Shown here piece after piece: positions 45,310 to 53,650 of a DNA stretch of 64,000 nt (position 1 is its first letter; the number at the start of each line of letters is the position of its first letter). The notes under the pieces were generated by a model. That model was given only the letters and a program-made list of their open reading frames with translations, did no database searches and was not told where the DNA came from. This DNA comes from Pseudomonadota bacterium (GTDB lineage: Bacteria; Pseudomonadota; Gammaproteobacteria; Steroidobacterales; Steroidobacteraceae): NCBI GenBank assembly GCA_023423935.1, contig JAFAEQ010000029.1:130820-194819 (forward strand), written 5' to 3'. A program made the position numbers and the translations under genes.

Positions 45310-45897
45310 TTACGCAGCACTGCGCTGCGCCCGGTAGTAGTTATTGCCACCTTCATCCGTGTCGATCGCGACGATTCGCAGGCCCGCGTCGGCCAGTATC
45401 TTTTCGTAGCGCTCCCGCCCGAGCGAGCGGGATGTTTCACCGGTGATCATATCCGCCCACTCGCAAGGCTGCAGTGGCGAGGTGAACAACAATTGTCCCG
45501 CGTCGCGCAGGACAGCGGCCATGCGATGGATGAGCGTCAATTGGTCTTTCTCGGCAAGAAGAAACATCAGCCCGATCGCGATCACCGCATCGAATTGCCG
45601 ATCGAAGAATGTGCTCCAGAGCGCAGGCGCGCATTCGACCGGAATGGCGGGAAAGCGTGCTTTGAACTTGCGGACGAGCGTAGGCGATGCATCGAGTGCC
45701 CAGATATTCAATCCGGCGTTGCAAAGAACGCGGGTGATCGGATAGCCGCCGCCGCATCCGATCTCGAGCACCTCAGCGCCAGGCCGCAAGGACCTGGCCC
45801 ATCGCTCCACGAGCGCCGCGCCGATCGACGACTGATCTCGCGCCTCCAGGAAAGCTTGAGCGTGCTTGTCATAGCCAGCCGCCGAATCGGCTTTCAT
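45310..45897 (-). CDS. class I SAM-dependent methyltransferase
   Basis: 195 residues: motif I VLEIGCGGGYPITRVL, motif II acidic residue in IWALDASPTLV, motif IV FDAVIAIGLMFLL, and a C-terminal strand ADAGLRIVAIDTDEGGNNYY. It resembles small methyltransferases acting on diverse small molecules; substrate unknown. Lies 36 bp after the isochorismatase-fold gene in transcription-opposed order (upstream on the same strand). Confidence 0.83.
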   Translation of the reverse strand: MKADSAAGYDKHAQAFLEARDQSSIGAALVERWARSLRPGAEVLEIGCGGGYPITRVLCNAGLNIWALDASPTLVRKFKARFPAIPVECAPALWSTFFDRQFDAVIAIGLMFLLAEKDQLTLIHRMAAVLRDAGQLLFTSPLQPCEWADMITGETSRSLGRERYEKILADAGLRIVAIDTDEGGNNYYRAQRSAA

Positions 45898-45919
45898 GTG
45901 ACATCCGCGATCGATTCAC

Positions 45920-46667
45920 TCAGTGCTGAGTGATGACGATCGGTGCACCTTTGGTGATGATCATCGTGTGTTCATACTGCGCTGACAAAATTGCCCGGCG
46001 CACCGACCAGCGTCCAACCATCGATCGACTCCGTGACCACACGACTCTTCGTCGAAAGGAACGGCTCGATGGTAATCACCATGCCTTCGTGCAGAACCCG
46101 CCTGTCCTTCGGATCGAAGTATCCGAGGATGTGCGCAGGCTCCTCATGCAATGCACGACCCACACCATGACTCGCGAGATTCTCGATGACCCTGAAGCCA
46201 TGCGATTTCGCCGTTCGCTGAATGGCAGCGCCGATCGCATTGATCGGCTGGCCAGCGCGCGCCTGCTTCATGGCCTGCTCGAGCGCCATGCGGGTCGCGT
46301 GACACAGGCGCGTCTTCTGCGCTGTGGTCGGCGGCACGATTCGCGTCCCACCGGTGTCGGCGAAGTAGCCGTCCAGTTCCGCGGAAACATCCACGTTCAA
46401 GAGATCGCCCGCCTGAATGACGCGATCGCCCGGAATGCCATGCGCAGCTTCTTCGTTGATGCTGATGCAGGTCGCACCGGGAAAGTTGTAGACGAGTTGC
46501 GGTGCCGATCGTGCGCCCTGCTGTTCGAGCAGCTTTGCGCCGAGCACATCGAGCTCGCGCGTGGTCATTCCCGGCTCCGCAGCATCCAGCATTTGCTGCA
46601 GCACGCGCGAAACGATACCGCCCACGCGCTTGAGCCCGGCCACGTCGTCTTCAGTTTCGATGGTCAT
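45920..46667 (-). pseudogene. map: type I methionine aminopeptidase, frameshifted near its 3' end
   Basis: Removes N-terminal Met from new proteins. The ATG has GAGGAG five bases upstream. Metal ligands visible: NVDVSAELDGYFADTGGT (two Asp), SHGVGRALHEEP (His) and ITIEPFLS (Glu). The frame then reads GAPGNFVSAV and stops at 45972. Dropping one A from the AAAA at 45987-45990 gives GNLSAQYEHTMIITKGAP and a stop at 45920, restoring the conserved last metal ligand in QYEHT. So the gene as read lacks the fifth ligand. True mutation or assembly error; another map copy may exist elsewhere. Confidence 0.82.
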
Positions 46668-46785
46668 GAGATCTCCTCACAGGATGCCCGGAGATTACCC
46701 GAGAACGGCAGGGAATCGCAGCGCGCAGACCGCAGATGATGGAAGAGACTGCGGGGCTTCCGGACGACGATCGGGGCACCCGCCT

Positions 46786-47181
46786 TCAGAAAATGTGCTC
46801 AGCGTCCGGCGGCGGCACGACCCATCGATGCTTGCGCTCTTCGTAGACGGACACCGTGGGTGTCGGAAAATTCGGATCGGCAAAGACTCCGACCGGGATC
46901 GTCACATAGTCATCGACGCCTTCCGTCTCGTAATAAACGATGGCACCGCACTGAGGGCAGAAATGAAACTTCGCCCGTGAGCCTTCATCGCCGGTACGGA
47001 CGTACTCCGATGAGGCGCCACGAATCGAAACGGCTGCACGAGGAAACCGCGCCTGTTCACCGAACGCGCTGCCGGTGCGGCGCTGGCACGCGAGACAATG
47101 ACAAATCGACACGCGCACCGGCTCACCTACGACTTCAGCCGTGAGTTGACCGCAGCTGCATGAAGCGAGACGCGTGGCCAT
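46786..47181 (-). CDS. GFA-family (CENP-V/Gfa-like) zinc protein
   Basis: 131 residues with the family's zinc Cys pairs: SCSCGQL, ICHCLACQRRTGSAFG and FHFCPQCGAIVYY. Named after glutathione-dependent formaldehyde-activating enzyme; the activity of most members is unproven. ATG 47181 has GGAG nine bases upstream, deciding against the ORF start at 47214. Confidence 0.88.
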   Translation of the reverse strand: MATRLASCSCGQLTAEVVGEPVRVSICHCLACQRRTGSAFGEQARFPRAAVSIRGASSEYVRTGDEGSRAKFHFCPQCGAIVYYETEGVDDYVTIPVGVFADPNFPTPTVSVYEERKHRWVVPPPDAEHIF

Positions 47182-47291
47182 GTCGTGTTTCTCCCTTATA
47201 GAACGGCGTGACACAAAGAGCGTCAGCGCAGTTACGTGGTTCCATCAAGAAGCGCGAGAACTTGGGGCACGCGTCGAGTACACCGCTAGCG

Positions 47292-47581
47292 TCAGCCGAC
47301 GCGTTTGCCTGCCCAGAGAATGACCAGGGCAATCCCGAGTGCCAGCTGAGCCCACATAGCCGAGCGCGTGCCTTCTTGCGAAGTCGCTCGCTCAGCGACG
47401 AACTGGCGCGCACCGGCGCACCGCCCGCCAGAACGACGAAGACTGCGATGACCCAGGCCACCCAGGCGACTGCGACGCCCATACATCCAAAGCCTTCGCA
47501 TCTGAACCCAAGCGCGAGATACGCCGCGGCAGCGAGCGCGATTACAGCGATGACATAGGTTGCAGCAAGTGCCTTGATCAC
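47292..47581 (-). CDS. small membrane protein, probably frameshifted
   Basis: From ATG 47581 the frame gives a two-helix membrane protein start (MIKALAATYVIAVIALAAAAYLA..., GVAVAWVAWVIAVFVVLAGG), then turns Arg/Ser-rich and runs 47 bp into the GFA gene. A different frame from about 47410 instead reads SAMWAQLALGIALVILWAGK and stops at 47292 before the GFA gene, which looks like the native third helix. One indel near 47400 would join them. Function unknown. Confidence 0.4.
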
Positions 47582-47608
47582 GGATTCGTGCCGCTCAACA
47601 TTGCGCAG

Positions 47609-47977
47609 TCACTTGAACAGCCAAAGACCCACGGTGAACAGAACGCCGGCTGCGAAGAGCGACCCGAAAATATGCTTGTTGTACCGCGCCAGCCACACCG
47701 GCAGATATATATCGAAGTTATCCCGCCTGTCGGATGTGAAGCGCTCGGCAATATTGGTCAGCGGGCAGCGCATTCTATTGGCGATCAGGATCAGAATTTC
47801 GCAGCAGACAACGCCGACGAGGATCGCTGCAATCTTGAAATCTCCGAGCCACGCTGCGATCGGGAGCGCCACGATGCATCCCGCGAACAATGCCCACACG
47901 ATCGTATGCACGAGCTTGATGGCACGCAGCGTGGCTGACGCTTCCACTTCAGGGATCGAGATCGCAATCAAGTCCAA
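47609..47977 (-). CDS. small integral membrane protein, unknown function
   Basis: 122 residues with three to four helices (LVHTIVWALFAGCIVALPIA, IAAILVGVVCCEILILIA and IFGSLFAAGVLFTVGLWLF). The loop NRMRCPLTNIAERF resembles DUF2784-type proteins, where a CPLT motif also follows a helix, but the match is not secure. Confidence 0.6.
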   Translation of the reverse strand: MDLIAISIPEVEASATLRAIKLVHTIVWALFAGCIVALPIAAWLGDFKIAAILVGVVCCEILILIANRMRCPLTNIAERFTSDRRDNFDIYLPVWLARYNKHIFGSLFAAGVLFTVGLWLFK

Positions 47978-48047
47978 GCGACTCGCGAGCTGGACAGATG
48001 CGCAATGTCATCTCGAGTTCGCGAGCGCGCAGCATTGATGCACATCT

Positions 48048-48443
48048 TTACGCGGCATGGATCCCGTGTCCCCCGACTGGCACGGTCTCGATGTGCTGAT
48101 CGAATCCCGCGATCAGAGGTCGTGCGCGCGAGATCGCATCCTTGACCGAGGGCAGCTGCAACGATGCGGCGTGACTTGCCTTGGTGTCCCAGACTTCGGT
48201 GATCCAGATCGCATCCGCATCCGCGGGATCTTGTGCAACGATGTAGCTCAGGCAACCGGGCATGGCCGAGACTCCGTCAACGAGAATCGCGATCAATGCA
48301 TCCCGCTGACCCGGTTGCGCTCGCATCTTGCCGATCAATCCGTACATGCTGTTCTCTCCAGTTGTCGATGCCATACCCGGCACGGTGAGCGCCAGGCCAC
48401 CGGCCGCCGCCGTCACGACAAACGTTCGTCTATTGATATGCAT
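48048..48443 (-). CDS. antibiotic biosynthesis monooxygenase (ABM)-fold protein with Tat-like signal
   Basis: 131 residues. N-terminal HINRRTFVVTAAAGGLALT is a twin-arginine signal; the mature part is an ABM ferredoxin-like domain with YGLIGKMRAQPGQRDALIAIL, MPGCLSYIVAQDPADADAIW, TEVWDTKASHAASL. ABM proteins include quinone-forming monooxygenases and heme-degrading enzymes; export is unusual. ATG 48443 is in front of the RR motif. Confidence 0.83.
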   Translation of the reverse strand: MHINRRTFVVTAAAGGLALTVPGMASTTGENSMYGLIGKMRAQPGQRDALIAILVDGVSAMPGCLSYIVAQDPADADAIWITEVWDTKASHAASLQLPSVKDAISRARPLIAGFDQHIETVPVGGHGIHAA

Positions 48444-48690
48444 CGGCGCCGCCCGAGTGAAACCTGCACGCATCGTGATGCAGGAGAAGCCGTGATGGAA
48501 GTGCCGGAGCGCAGTGGATCACAAGAACCTGCACCACCGCATGACGCTGGTTCCAGCATCTCTCCTTCGTTTCTGTATGACACGGGCACGACGATGGCGC
48601 CGGGCCAACGTCACGCCCACTCACGCGCAGTTCTCAGGCGCTACTCGAAGCGCGTCGGCTCCACCAATGGCTGATCCGCATGACGCCGCA

Positions 48691-49497
48691 CTAAAGATAC
48701 TCGCGGATATCGCGAGCGCTGAGGCGTCCGTCAATCCCGAGAAGATCACGGAGTATCGCCGTGTGCCCCTGACCCGCCACGACCAACACCCGCTCTCCGG
48801 GGGTCGCATAGCGCTGGATGTTGGCATACATCCGAAAGTTTCTGTGCCACCAGCGGGCGGTCGCATCTGCGCCCTCGAAGCGATCCCCTGCGCCAGCAGA
48901 GTTTGTGAGCAGATACAGATCCTTGTTCACTCGATCCTGCTCAGGATCGTTTGCGCGAATCAGCAGCTCGCGAAGGCTATGCTGCCGATGCGCTGTAATT
49001 TCAGCCGCCTGCACTCGAGCAATTTCAGCATTGAACGCCTTGAGCAACTCAGGCGCTGATTTCTCCAGATACTCGAACAGCGGCTCGGCGTTCCAGCCGA
49101 TTTCGCTTTCATCGAAGCCGTAGATCTTCTCGACGCCGCATGTCTTCGCCACCCGAAACCCGATTTGATGGTTCTCGTTGATTCCCAGCTCTGCCTCGCC
49201 GGAACGATAGGCATCGAATTGCTTTCGCATCTCCGGCTCGCGGGCACGATCGAACTCCAACAGAATCACTGTGGGCTTGAACTCGCATAAGCGCTGCGCC
49301 AGCGCGGCAAGATAGGCCTGACTCGTCGGCGTCGATATGTCGATTTGATCGACACGAACTACATCGCGGCCTGGATTTGCGAAATGAAACACGCCAAATA
49401 GCATGACTTCCGCCGATTGATCCTGCGCCTGGGCTTCAACGTTCAAGATCCATATCAGCGACAGTGCCACACAGATTTGCTGCGTCATTTTCGTCAT
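48691..49497 (-). CDS. DUF5694-like exported protein (TraB/ChaN-type fold)
   Basis: 268 residues with signal peptide MTKMTQQICVALSLIWILNVEAQA. Mature start VMLFGVFHFANPGRDVV, VILLEFDRAREPEM, YGFDESEIGW and C-terminal RVLVVAGQGHTAILRDLL match the DUF5694 pattern, related to TraB/Tiki/erythromycin esterase-like folds with paired His/Glu. Enzymatic role unproven. The ORF extends to 49656 but the signal peptide fixes the start. Confidence 0.8.
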   Translation of the reverse strand: MTKMTQQICVALSLIWILNVEAQAQDQSAEVMLFGVFHFANPGRDVVRVDQIDISTPTSQAYLAALAQRLCEFKPTVILLEFDRAREPEMRKQFDAYRSGEAELGINENHQIGFRVAKTCGVEKIYGFDESEIGWNAEPLFEYLEKSAPELLKAFNAEIARVQAAEITAHRQHSLRELLIRANDPEQDRVNKDLYLLTNSAGAGDRFEGADATARWWHRNFRMYANIQRYATPGERVLVVAGQGHTAILRDLLGIDGRLSARDIREYL

Positions 49498-49705
49498 TCT
49501 TCTGCTCCGTGACGGACTGATCGAGCGCAGGTCGCTCGGGCTCAACGTTTCAGACAAGCCGCGAGAGAACGCACTTTGCATTTGTCGAGCTAGTGACGGG
49601 AAGGACTCCCGACCTGTCGATGTCATCGTGCCAGCCGATGAGTACGGGAACAACACCGAGAGTCTGACGGAAGAGTGGGCGGCGGCTCACTCACTCTTAT
49701 TGACT

Positions 49706-50083
49706 CGTCACCCTTGCGCAGGCAGAGGTCCATCTTGCGCTCACAGAATGGATACCTGCCTTCGCAGGTATGACGCAAAGCGCGGTTGTCGACTCAGCCG
49801 CCCCGTCATGACTCGGCCTGCCATGGTTCGTCACCCCTGCGCAGGCAGAGGCTCATCTTGTGCCCAAGGCGTGGATACCTGCCTTCGCAGGTATGACGGA
49901 AGAGTGGCTTGCGCTTACTTACTCACCCTGACTCGTCACCCTGCACTCGTCCTTCCTCGTCACCCCTGCGCAGGCAGGGGCCCATCGTGTGCTCACATCA
50001 TGGATACCCGCCTGCGCAGGTATGACGGAGCGTGGGATGTTGCTCACTCACTCGTCCTGACTGTCACCCTGCGCAGGCATGAC
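49706..50083. repeat. 70-bp intergenic repeats, family 4 (three full copies and a remnant)
   Basis: Copies at 49706-49775, 49829-49898 and 49958-50027 are each 70 bp, beginning CGTCACCC(C/T)TGCGCAGGC and ending with the palindrome-rich CCTGCCTTCGCAGGTATGACG; a shortened copy lies at 50062-50083. The ends are inverted copies of each other, so each unit can fold as a long hairpin. They fill the 637-bp gap before the repeat lipoprotein gene. Confidence 0.85.
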
Positions 50084-50134
50084 GGAGGTGGGTTATAGCG
50101 GCTCACCGCATCCAATGGCTCGTCGCGCCGGCGC

Positions 50135-52966
50135 CTACTCGATGAACCTGATCCCGCAGGTCTGCCAGCAGATCCCGCTCACCGCCGGCCGCAGCACCCG
50201 GCCCTCTATTGGAAACACCCCGGTAAAGGCTGGACGACCTCCCTCCAGCGTGAACTCACTCTCTTCGCCCCGCCTGGTGTAGATGTTCAGCACGCCGGTC
50301 ACCGTATTCAGTTCGAACATGATCTGGTCGCCGGTGTTCCTCAGGATGTTTCCGAAACTGCTATCAACCCCTCCTGTGAAGGTTCTGCCATCCCTGCCCC
50401 GATAAGCCCATTCGTCCGCGAGGTCGCCTACTTCATGGAACTCCGGGCCGTCGAGGGGGTAGCTGACGACGCCGAAGTTGAAGCCTTCCCGCCCCGGCCA
50501 GTAAACGTTGTTGCCGAGGATCTCGAACTTCCACACGTACGTCTCGCCGGCAGGCAGGTCCGGGCCCTGGATGATCTCAACCCGTCCGGTGGTCGTGGGG
50601 AAATAAAACTCCCGCGAGCCATCGGGAAACTTCAGCTCCACATTGCACTGCTCGCCGATGAAGCCTTCCGCGCACTCGCACGTGTCGGTGACTGGGCAGG
50701 TACCGTTGCCACTGCAGACTTGCGCATCATCGCCCGAGACGCCGAAGCAGGCCGCGACCGGAGTCGCCGACACCAGCGCGCTGAAACGCCGTGCGCTGCC
50801 GGCCTTGGCGGCGGCGGAGAAAAAGTACTGCGTGCCATTGCTCAGCTCGCTCACGATTTGCGGGCTGGTCACATCCGCGAGCAGCGCGCCGCCGGCGTAC
50901 GAGTTGTAGTTGGCCGGGCCGAAGGTTTCTTGCGCATAGTAAAGATCGTAACCCTCGGCGTCGGTCACCGGCGCCCAGCTCACTGTCACTTCGCCATCGC
51001 CGGCCGAGGCGCTCAGCATCGGCGCCGCCAAAGTCAGTGCGAAGACCGCGCTGACGGCGCAATCGGCAGTGATCGCATCCGTGATGTACGTGTTGTCAGA
51101 GAGCGTGCCGCCGCAACCGCTAACCCAGTCGATGTCGTAGCCACTGGCAGGTGTGATTGTGAAGCTCGTTGTCTCACCGTGCGCCACCGTCCGGGTTGCC
51201 GGACTGATGGAGCCGCCTTCGCCCGCGCTGGCGCTAACGATGTACTGCTTGAGTGAGAAGCTGGCGCTCACGGCGCAGGTACCGGTGACGACTCCCGTGG
51301 TGTACGTGTTGCCTGAGAGCGTGCCACCGCAACCACTGACCGAGTCGATGTCGTAGCCACTGTCGGGCGTGATCGTGAAGCTCGTCGTCTGACCATGCGT
51401 CATGCTGCGAGTCGGCGGCGTGATGCTGCCACCTTCGCCCGCGCTGGCGCTGACGGTGTACTGCTTGAGAGCGAAGCTGGCGGTCACGGCGCACGCACCG
51501 GTGACGGCTCCAGTGGTGTAAGTGTTTCCTGAGAGTGTGCCGCCGCAGCCGCCGACCGAGTCGATGTCGTAGCCGCTAGCGGGCGTGACTGTGAAGCTCG
51601 TCGTCTGGCCATGCGCCACGCTGCGGCTGGGCGGGGTAATGCTGCCGCCTTCGCCTGCGCTAGCGATCACCGAATAGCTGAGGCGAGAGAAGGTAGCGTT
51701 GATGCTGCAGTCCGCCGTCAACGGCCCAGTGGTGTAGCGCGTTCCGCTCAGGCTGCCATCGCAGCCGGTGACGCTGTCGATCGCGTAGCCCGCTTCCGCG
51801 GCGAGGGTGAGCTGCGCGCTCATGCCGTGCGACACCCGTTGAGTGCTTGGGCTGATGGAGCCTCCTTCGCTCGCGCTGGCGTTGACCGTGTACTGCTGCC
51901 GAGAAAAGCTCGCGGTGACCGTGCATGCGGCGGTGACTGCACCGGTGATATAGGTGTTGCCGTCCAGCCTGCCGGCGCAGCCGCTGACTGTCTCCAGCAC
52001 AAAGCCTGCGGCCGGATGAAGCGTGAAGCGATCACTGTCGCCATGCTCCATCTGTCGACTGGTTGGACTGATCTCTCCCCCTTCGCCGGCATTCGTTGCG
52101 ACCGTGTAGACCAGGCGCGTGAAGGTGACGTTGATGGTGCAATCGCCGGTGATCGGGCCGGTGCTATAGGTCAGGCCGTCCAGGCTGCCGTCGCAGCCGC
52201 TGACCGTGCCGACTCGGTAGCCAGTGTTCGGTGCAAGGCTGAAGGTCAGGATGCGGCCGGGAGCGTCGACCTCCGTGACTGCGGGACCCATCGCGCCGCC
52301 CTCGCTCGCGTGCGCGATGACGGTGTAGCCAGAGCGGATGCCGGCCGGCGGCTCCTCTGCCTGCACCGACGGGTCGACCCAGGCCAGCATGGCATCGACC
52401 CAGGTATCGAGAGCCTTGCCGCCATCGAGAAAGGTGCGAGCCCGATCCAGGTCGAACTCCTCAACGGGGAGCCTCTCGATCAGCGCGCGCACGAATGGGT
52501 CGTAGTCGAAGGTCAGTCGCAAGGCGAGCTGGGCTCGGGCATCACCCGCGTTGTAGCCATGGTCGTCCATCAGTCGCGTGAGGACGGTGGTGAACGGCGT
52601 GATGTTGCAGTCGGTGTTCGTTTCGCAGGGCGCGCGCAGCGCTCCAGCGTAAGGCTCGCCATCGAGAAGGCCGCCGACAACCTCGATGCGATAGGGCGGC
52701 GACACGCTCACTAGTGCGTGATACGCCCCATCCGCGCCGGTGATGGCAGACCCCAACTGCTGCCCGTCGGCGCCGAAGATGCGGACGGTGGCGCCGTCCA
52801 AAGGTCCGTTCACCGCATAGCCGGTGACGCTCATCTGCACGGGCGGCATCGGGGCAGGCGTCACAACTCTCGGCGTGCCGTCGCGATCGCAACCGACGAG
52901 GAGCAGCAGGCCGAGACCGAGCGGAAGGATCCGCAGGAAAAAGCCGCGTAAGTGAGGTGCCCGCAT
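50135..52966 (-). CDS. large lipoprotein with six InlB B-like repeats, FnIII-like and EGF-like domains
   Basis: 943 residues, probably surface-attached. A lipobox (LLLLVGC, Cys26) ends the signal. An N-terminal domain (about 45-210) starts like a carboxypeptidase-regulatory beta sandwich (VTGYAVNGPLDGATVRIFG). Six 72-residue repeats (about 213-645) follow, each with AGEGGSITP, HGQTTSF, GYDIDSVSGCGGTLSGNTY and a second Cys; then an FnIII-like domain (about 646-735), an EGF-like module (CSGNGTCPVTDTCECAEGF, six Cys) and a C-terminal beta-rich domain (about 775-943). The gene is alone, followed by repeat family 4. Adhesion or matrix role is inference. Confidence 0.85.
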   Translation of the reverse strand: MRAPHLRGFFLRILPLGLGLLLLVGCDRDGTPRVVTPAPMPPVQMSVTGYAVNGPLDGATVRIFGADGQQLGSAITGADGAYHALVSVSPPYRIEVVGGLLDGEPYAGALRAPCETNTDCNITPFTTVLTRLMDDHGYNAGDARAQLALRLTFDYDPFVRALIERLPVEEFDLDRARTFLDGGKALDTWVDAMLAWVDPSVQAEEPPAGIRSGYTVIAHASEGGAMGPAVTEVDAPGRILTFSLAPNTGYRVGTVSGCDGSLDGLTYSTGPITGDCTINVTFTRLVYTVATNAGEGGEISPTSRQMEHGDSDRFTLHPAAGFVLETVSGCAGRLDGNTYITGAVTAACTVTASFSRQQYTVNASASEGGSISPSTQRVSHGMSAQLTLAAEAGYAIDSVTGCDGSLSGTRYTTGPLTADCSINATFSRLSYSVIASAGEGGSITPPSRSVAHGQTTSFTVTPASGYDIDSVGGCGGTLSGNTYTTGAVTGACAVTASFALKQYTVSASAGEGGSITPPTRSMTHGQTTSFTITPDSGYDIDSVSGCGGTLSGNTYTTGVVTGTCAVSASFSLKQYIVSASAGEGGSISPATRTVAHGETTSFTITPASGYDIDWVSGCGGTLSDNTYITDAITADCAVSAVFALTLAAPMLSASAGDGEVTVSWAPVTDAEGYDLYYAQETFGPANYNSYAGGALLADVTSPQIVSELSNGTQYFFSAAAKAGSARRFSALVSATPVAACFGVSGDDAQVCSGNGTCPVTDTCECAEGFIGEQCNVELKFPDGSREFYFPTTTGRVEIIQGPDLPAGETYVWKFEILGNNVYWPGREGFNFGVVSYPLDGPEFHEVGDLADEWAYRGRDGRTFTGGVDSSFGNILRNTGDQIMFELNTVTGVLNIYTRRGEESEFTLEGGRPAFTGVFPIEGRVLRPAVSGICWQTCGIRFIE
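51032..52330 (-). repeat. six tandem 216-bp coding repeats inside the lipoprotein gene
   Basis: The 72-residue protein repeats are encoded by about 216-bp units. The three units nearest the 3' side (about 51032-51690) are close to identical in sequence, whereas the first three differ more, suggesting recent duplication at that side. Each unit keeps two Cys, likely a disulfide. Confidence 0.8.
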
Positions 52967-53210
52967 CGCTGTTCTCTGCCGCGGACTTCAGGTTCGTATT
53001 CGTCCCTGCGGCGCTGGCGTTCGGGCGGGCGTGGCCGCGCTGCGAACGATTGCCGGATCCATAGTCTCCATTCCCGGCGAAATCCTGTGCCGGCACGCCT
53101 GATGGCCGCGGCCCGGCCAGTATTCAGCGCTGCAAGGCGAAGGTCTTGCCTCAGCGTCTCGGATGATTTGACGATGCGTCTCGTGGGCCGCGGAGGGCCC
53201 ACCTCCCCCG

Positions 53211-53233
53211 GCTCGAGAAAGGGATTAAAGCTG
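53211..53233 (+). repeat. left copy of 23-bp direct repeat flanking hipBA
   Basis: Starts GCTCGAGAAA and ends AAAGCTG; identical over 23 bp to 55051-55073, with the flanking bases different on both sides. The two copies bracket hipBA and may mark an insertion or recombination event. It lies in a 348-bp gap that otherwise holds only the hip operator. Confidence 0.7.
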
Positions 53234-53270
53234 GGGCGACGCCCCGCCACTGCGCTTGGCAGAGTGTAAG

Positions 53271-53307
53271 CTTCGTGCTACATATTTGGCCGATCTGTAG
53301 CACGAAG
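53271..53307 (+). promoter_or_regulatory. HipB operator: perfect 12-bp inverted repeat
   Basis: CTTCGTGCTACA (53271-53282) and TGTAGCACGAAG (53296-53307) are exact inverted copies separated by 13 bp, ending 7 bp before the hipB ATG. The position over the promoter/RBS region fits autorepression by HipB. Confidence 0.75.
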
Positions 53308-53314
53308 TAGGCAT

Positions 53315-53650
53315 ATGCCGACTCCGCATCAACCTCCCGCCAGCGTACGACGCGCATTACGCAAGCTGGGGGCAGACATCCACGACGCCCGCCGAAGACG
53401 GCGCCTGCCGATGGCGGTCGTGGCCGAGCGCGCCTTCACGTCCCGTTCGACGTTGCAAAGAGTCGAGGCTGGCGACACCAGCGTCAGCGTCGGCATCTAC
53501 GCAAGCGTCCTCCAAGCGCTCGGCCTGCTCGAGGGCTTGAGTAACGCCGCGGACATCAGCAACGACCCAGTGGGGCAGGCACTCGCCAGTGCCGAGTTGC
53601 CCAAGCACGTCCACCTCAAACGATCGACCGGAACCTCTCGCGATGACTGA
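53315..53650 (+). CDS. hipB: HipB-like antitoxin, XRE-type helix-turn-helix
   Basis: 111 residues with a Cro/C1-type HTH (about 15-75): GADIHDARRRRRLPMAVVAE, AFTSRSTLQRVEAGDTSVSV and IYASVLQALG. HipB neutralises HipA and represses the operon through the operator just upstream. The C-terminal tail is about 35 residues. It overlaps hipA by 8 bp, as expected for a coupled toxin-antitoxin pair. Confidence 0.88.
   Translation: MPTPHQPPASVRRALRKLGADIHDARRRRRLPMAVVAERAFTSRSTLQRVEAGDTSVSVGIYASVLQALGLLEGLSNAADISNDPVGQALASAELPKHVHLKRSTGTSRDD

Noticed and set aside
49706..50083. CRISPR array
   Set aside because: Units are 70 bp with spacers of 53 and 59 bp, internal hairpins and variable repeat sequence; no cas genes.
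51032..52330. CRISPR-like or satellite repeat
   Set aside because: The 216-bp periodicity is in frame and encodes repeats of one protein.
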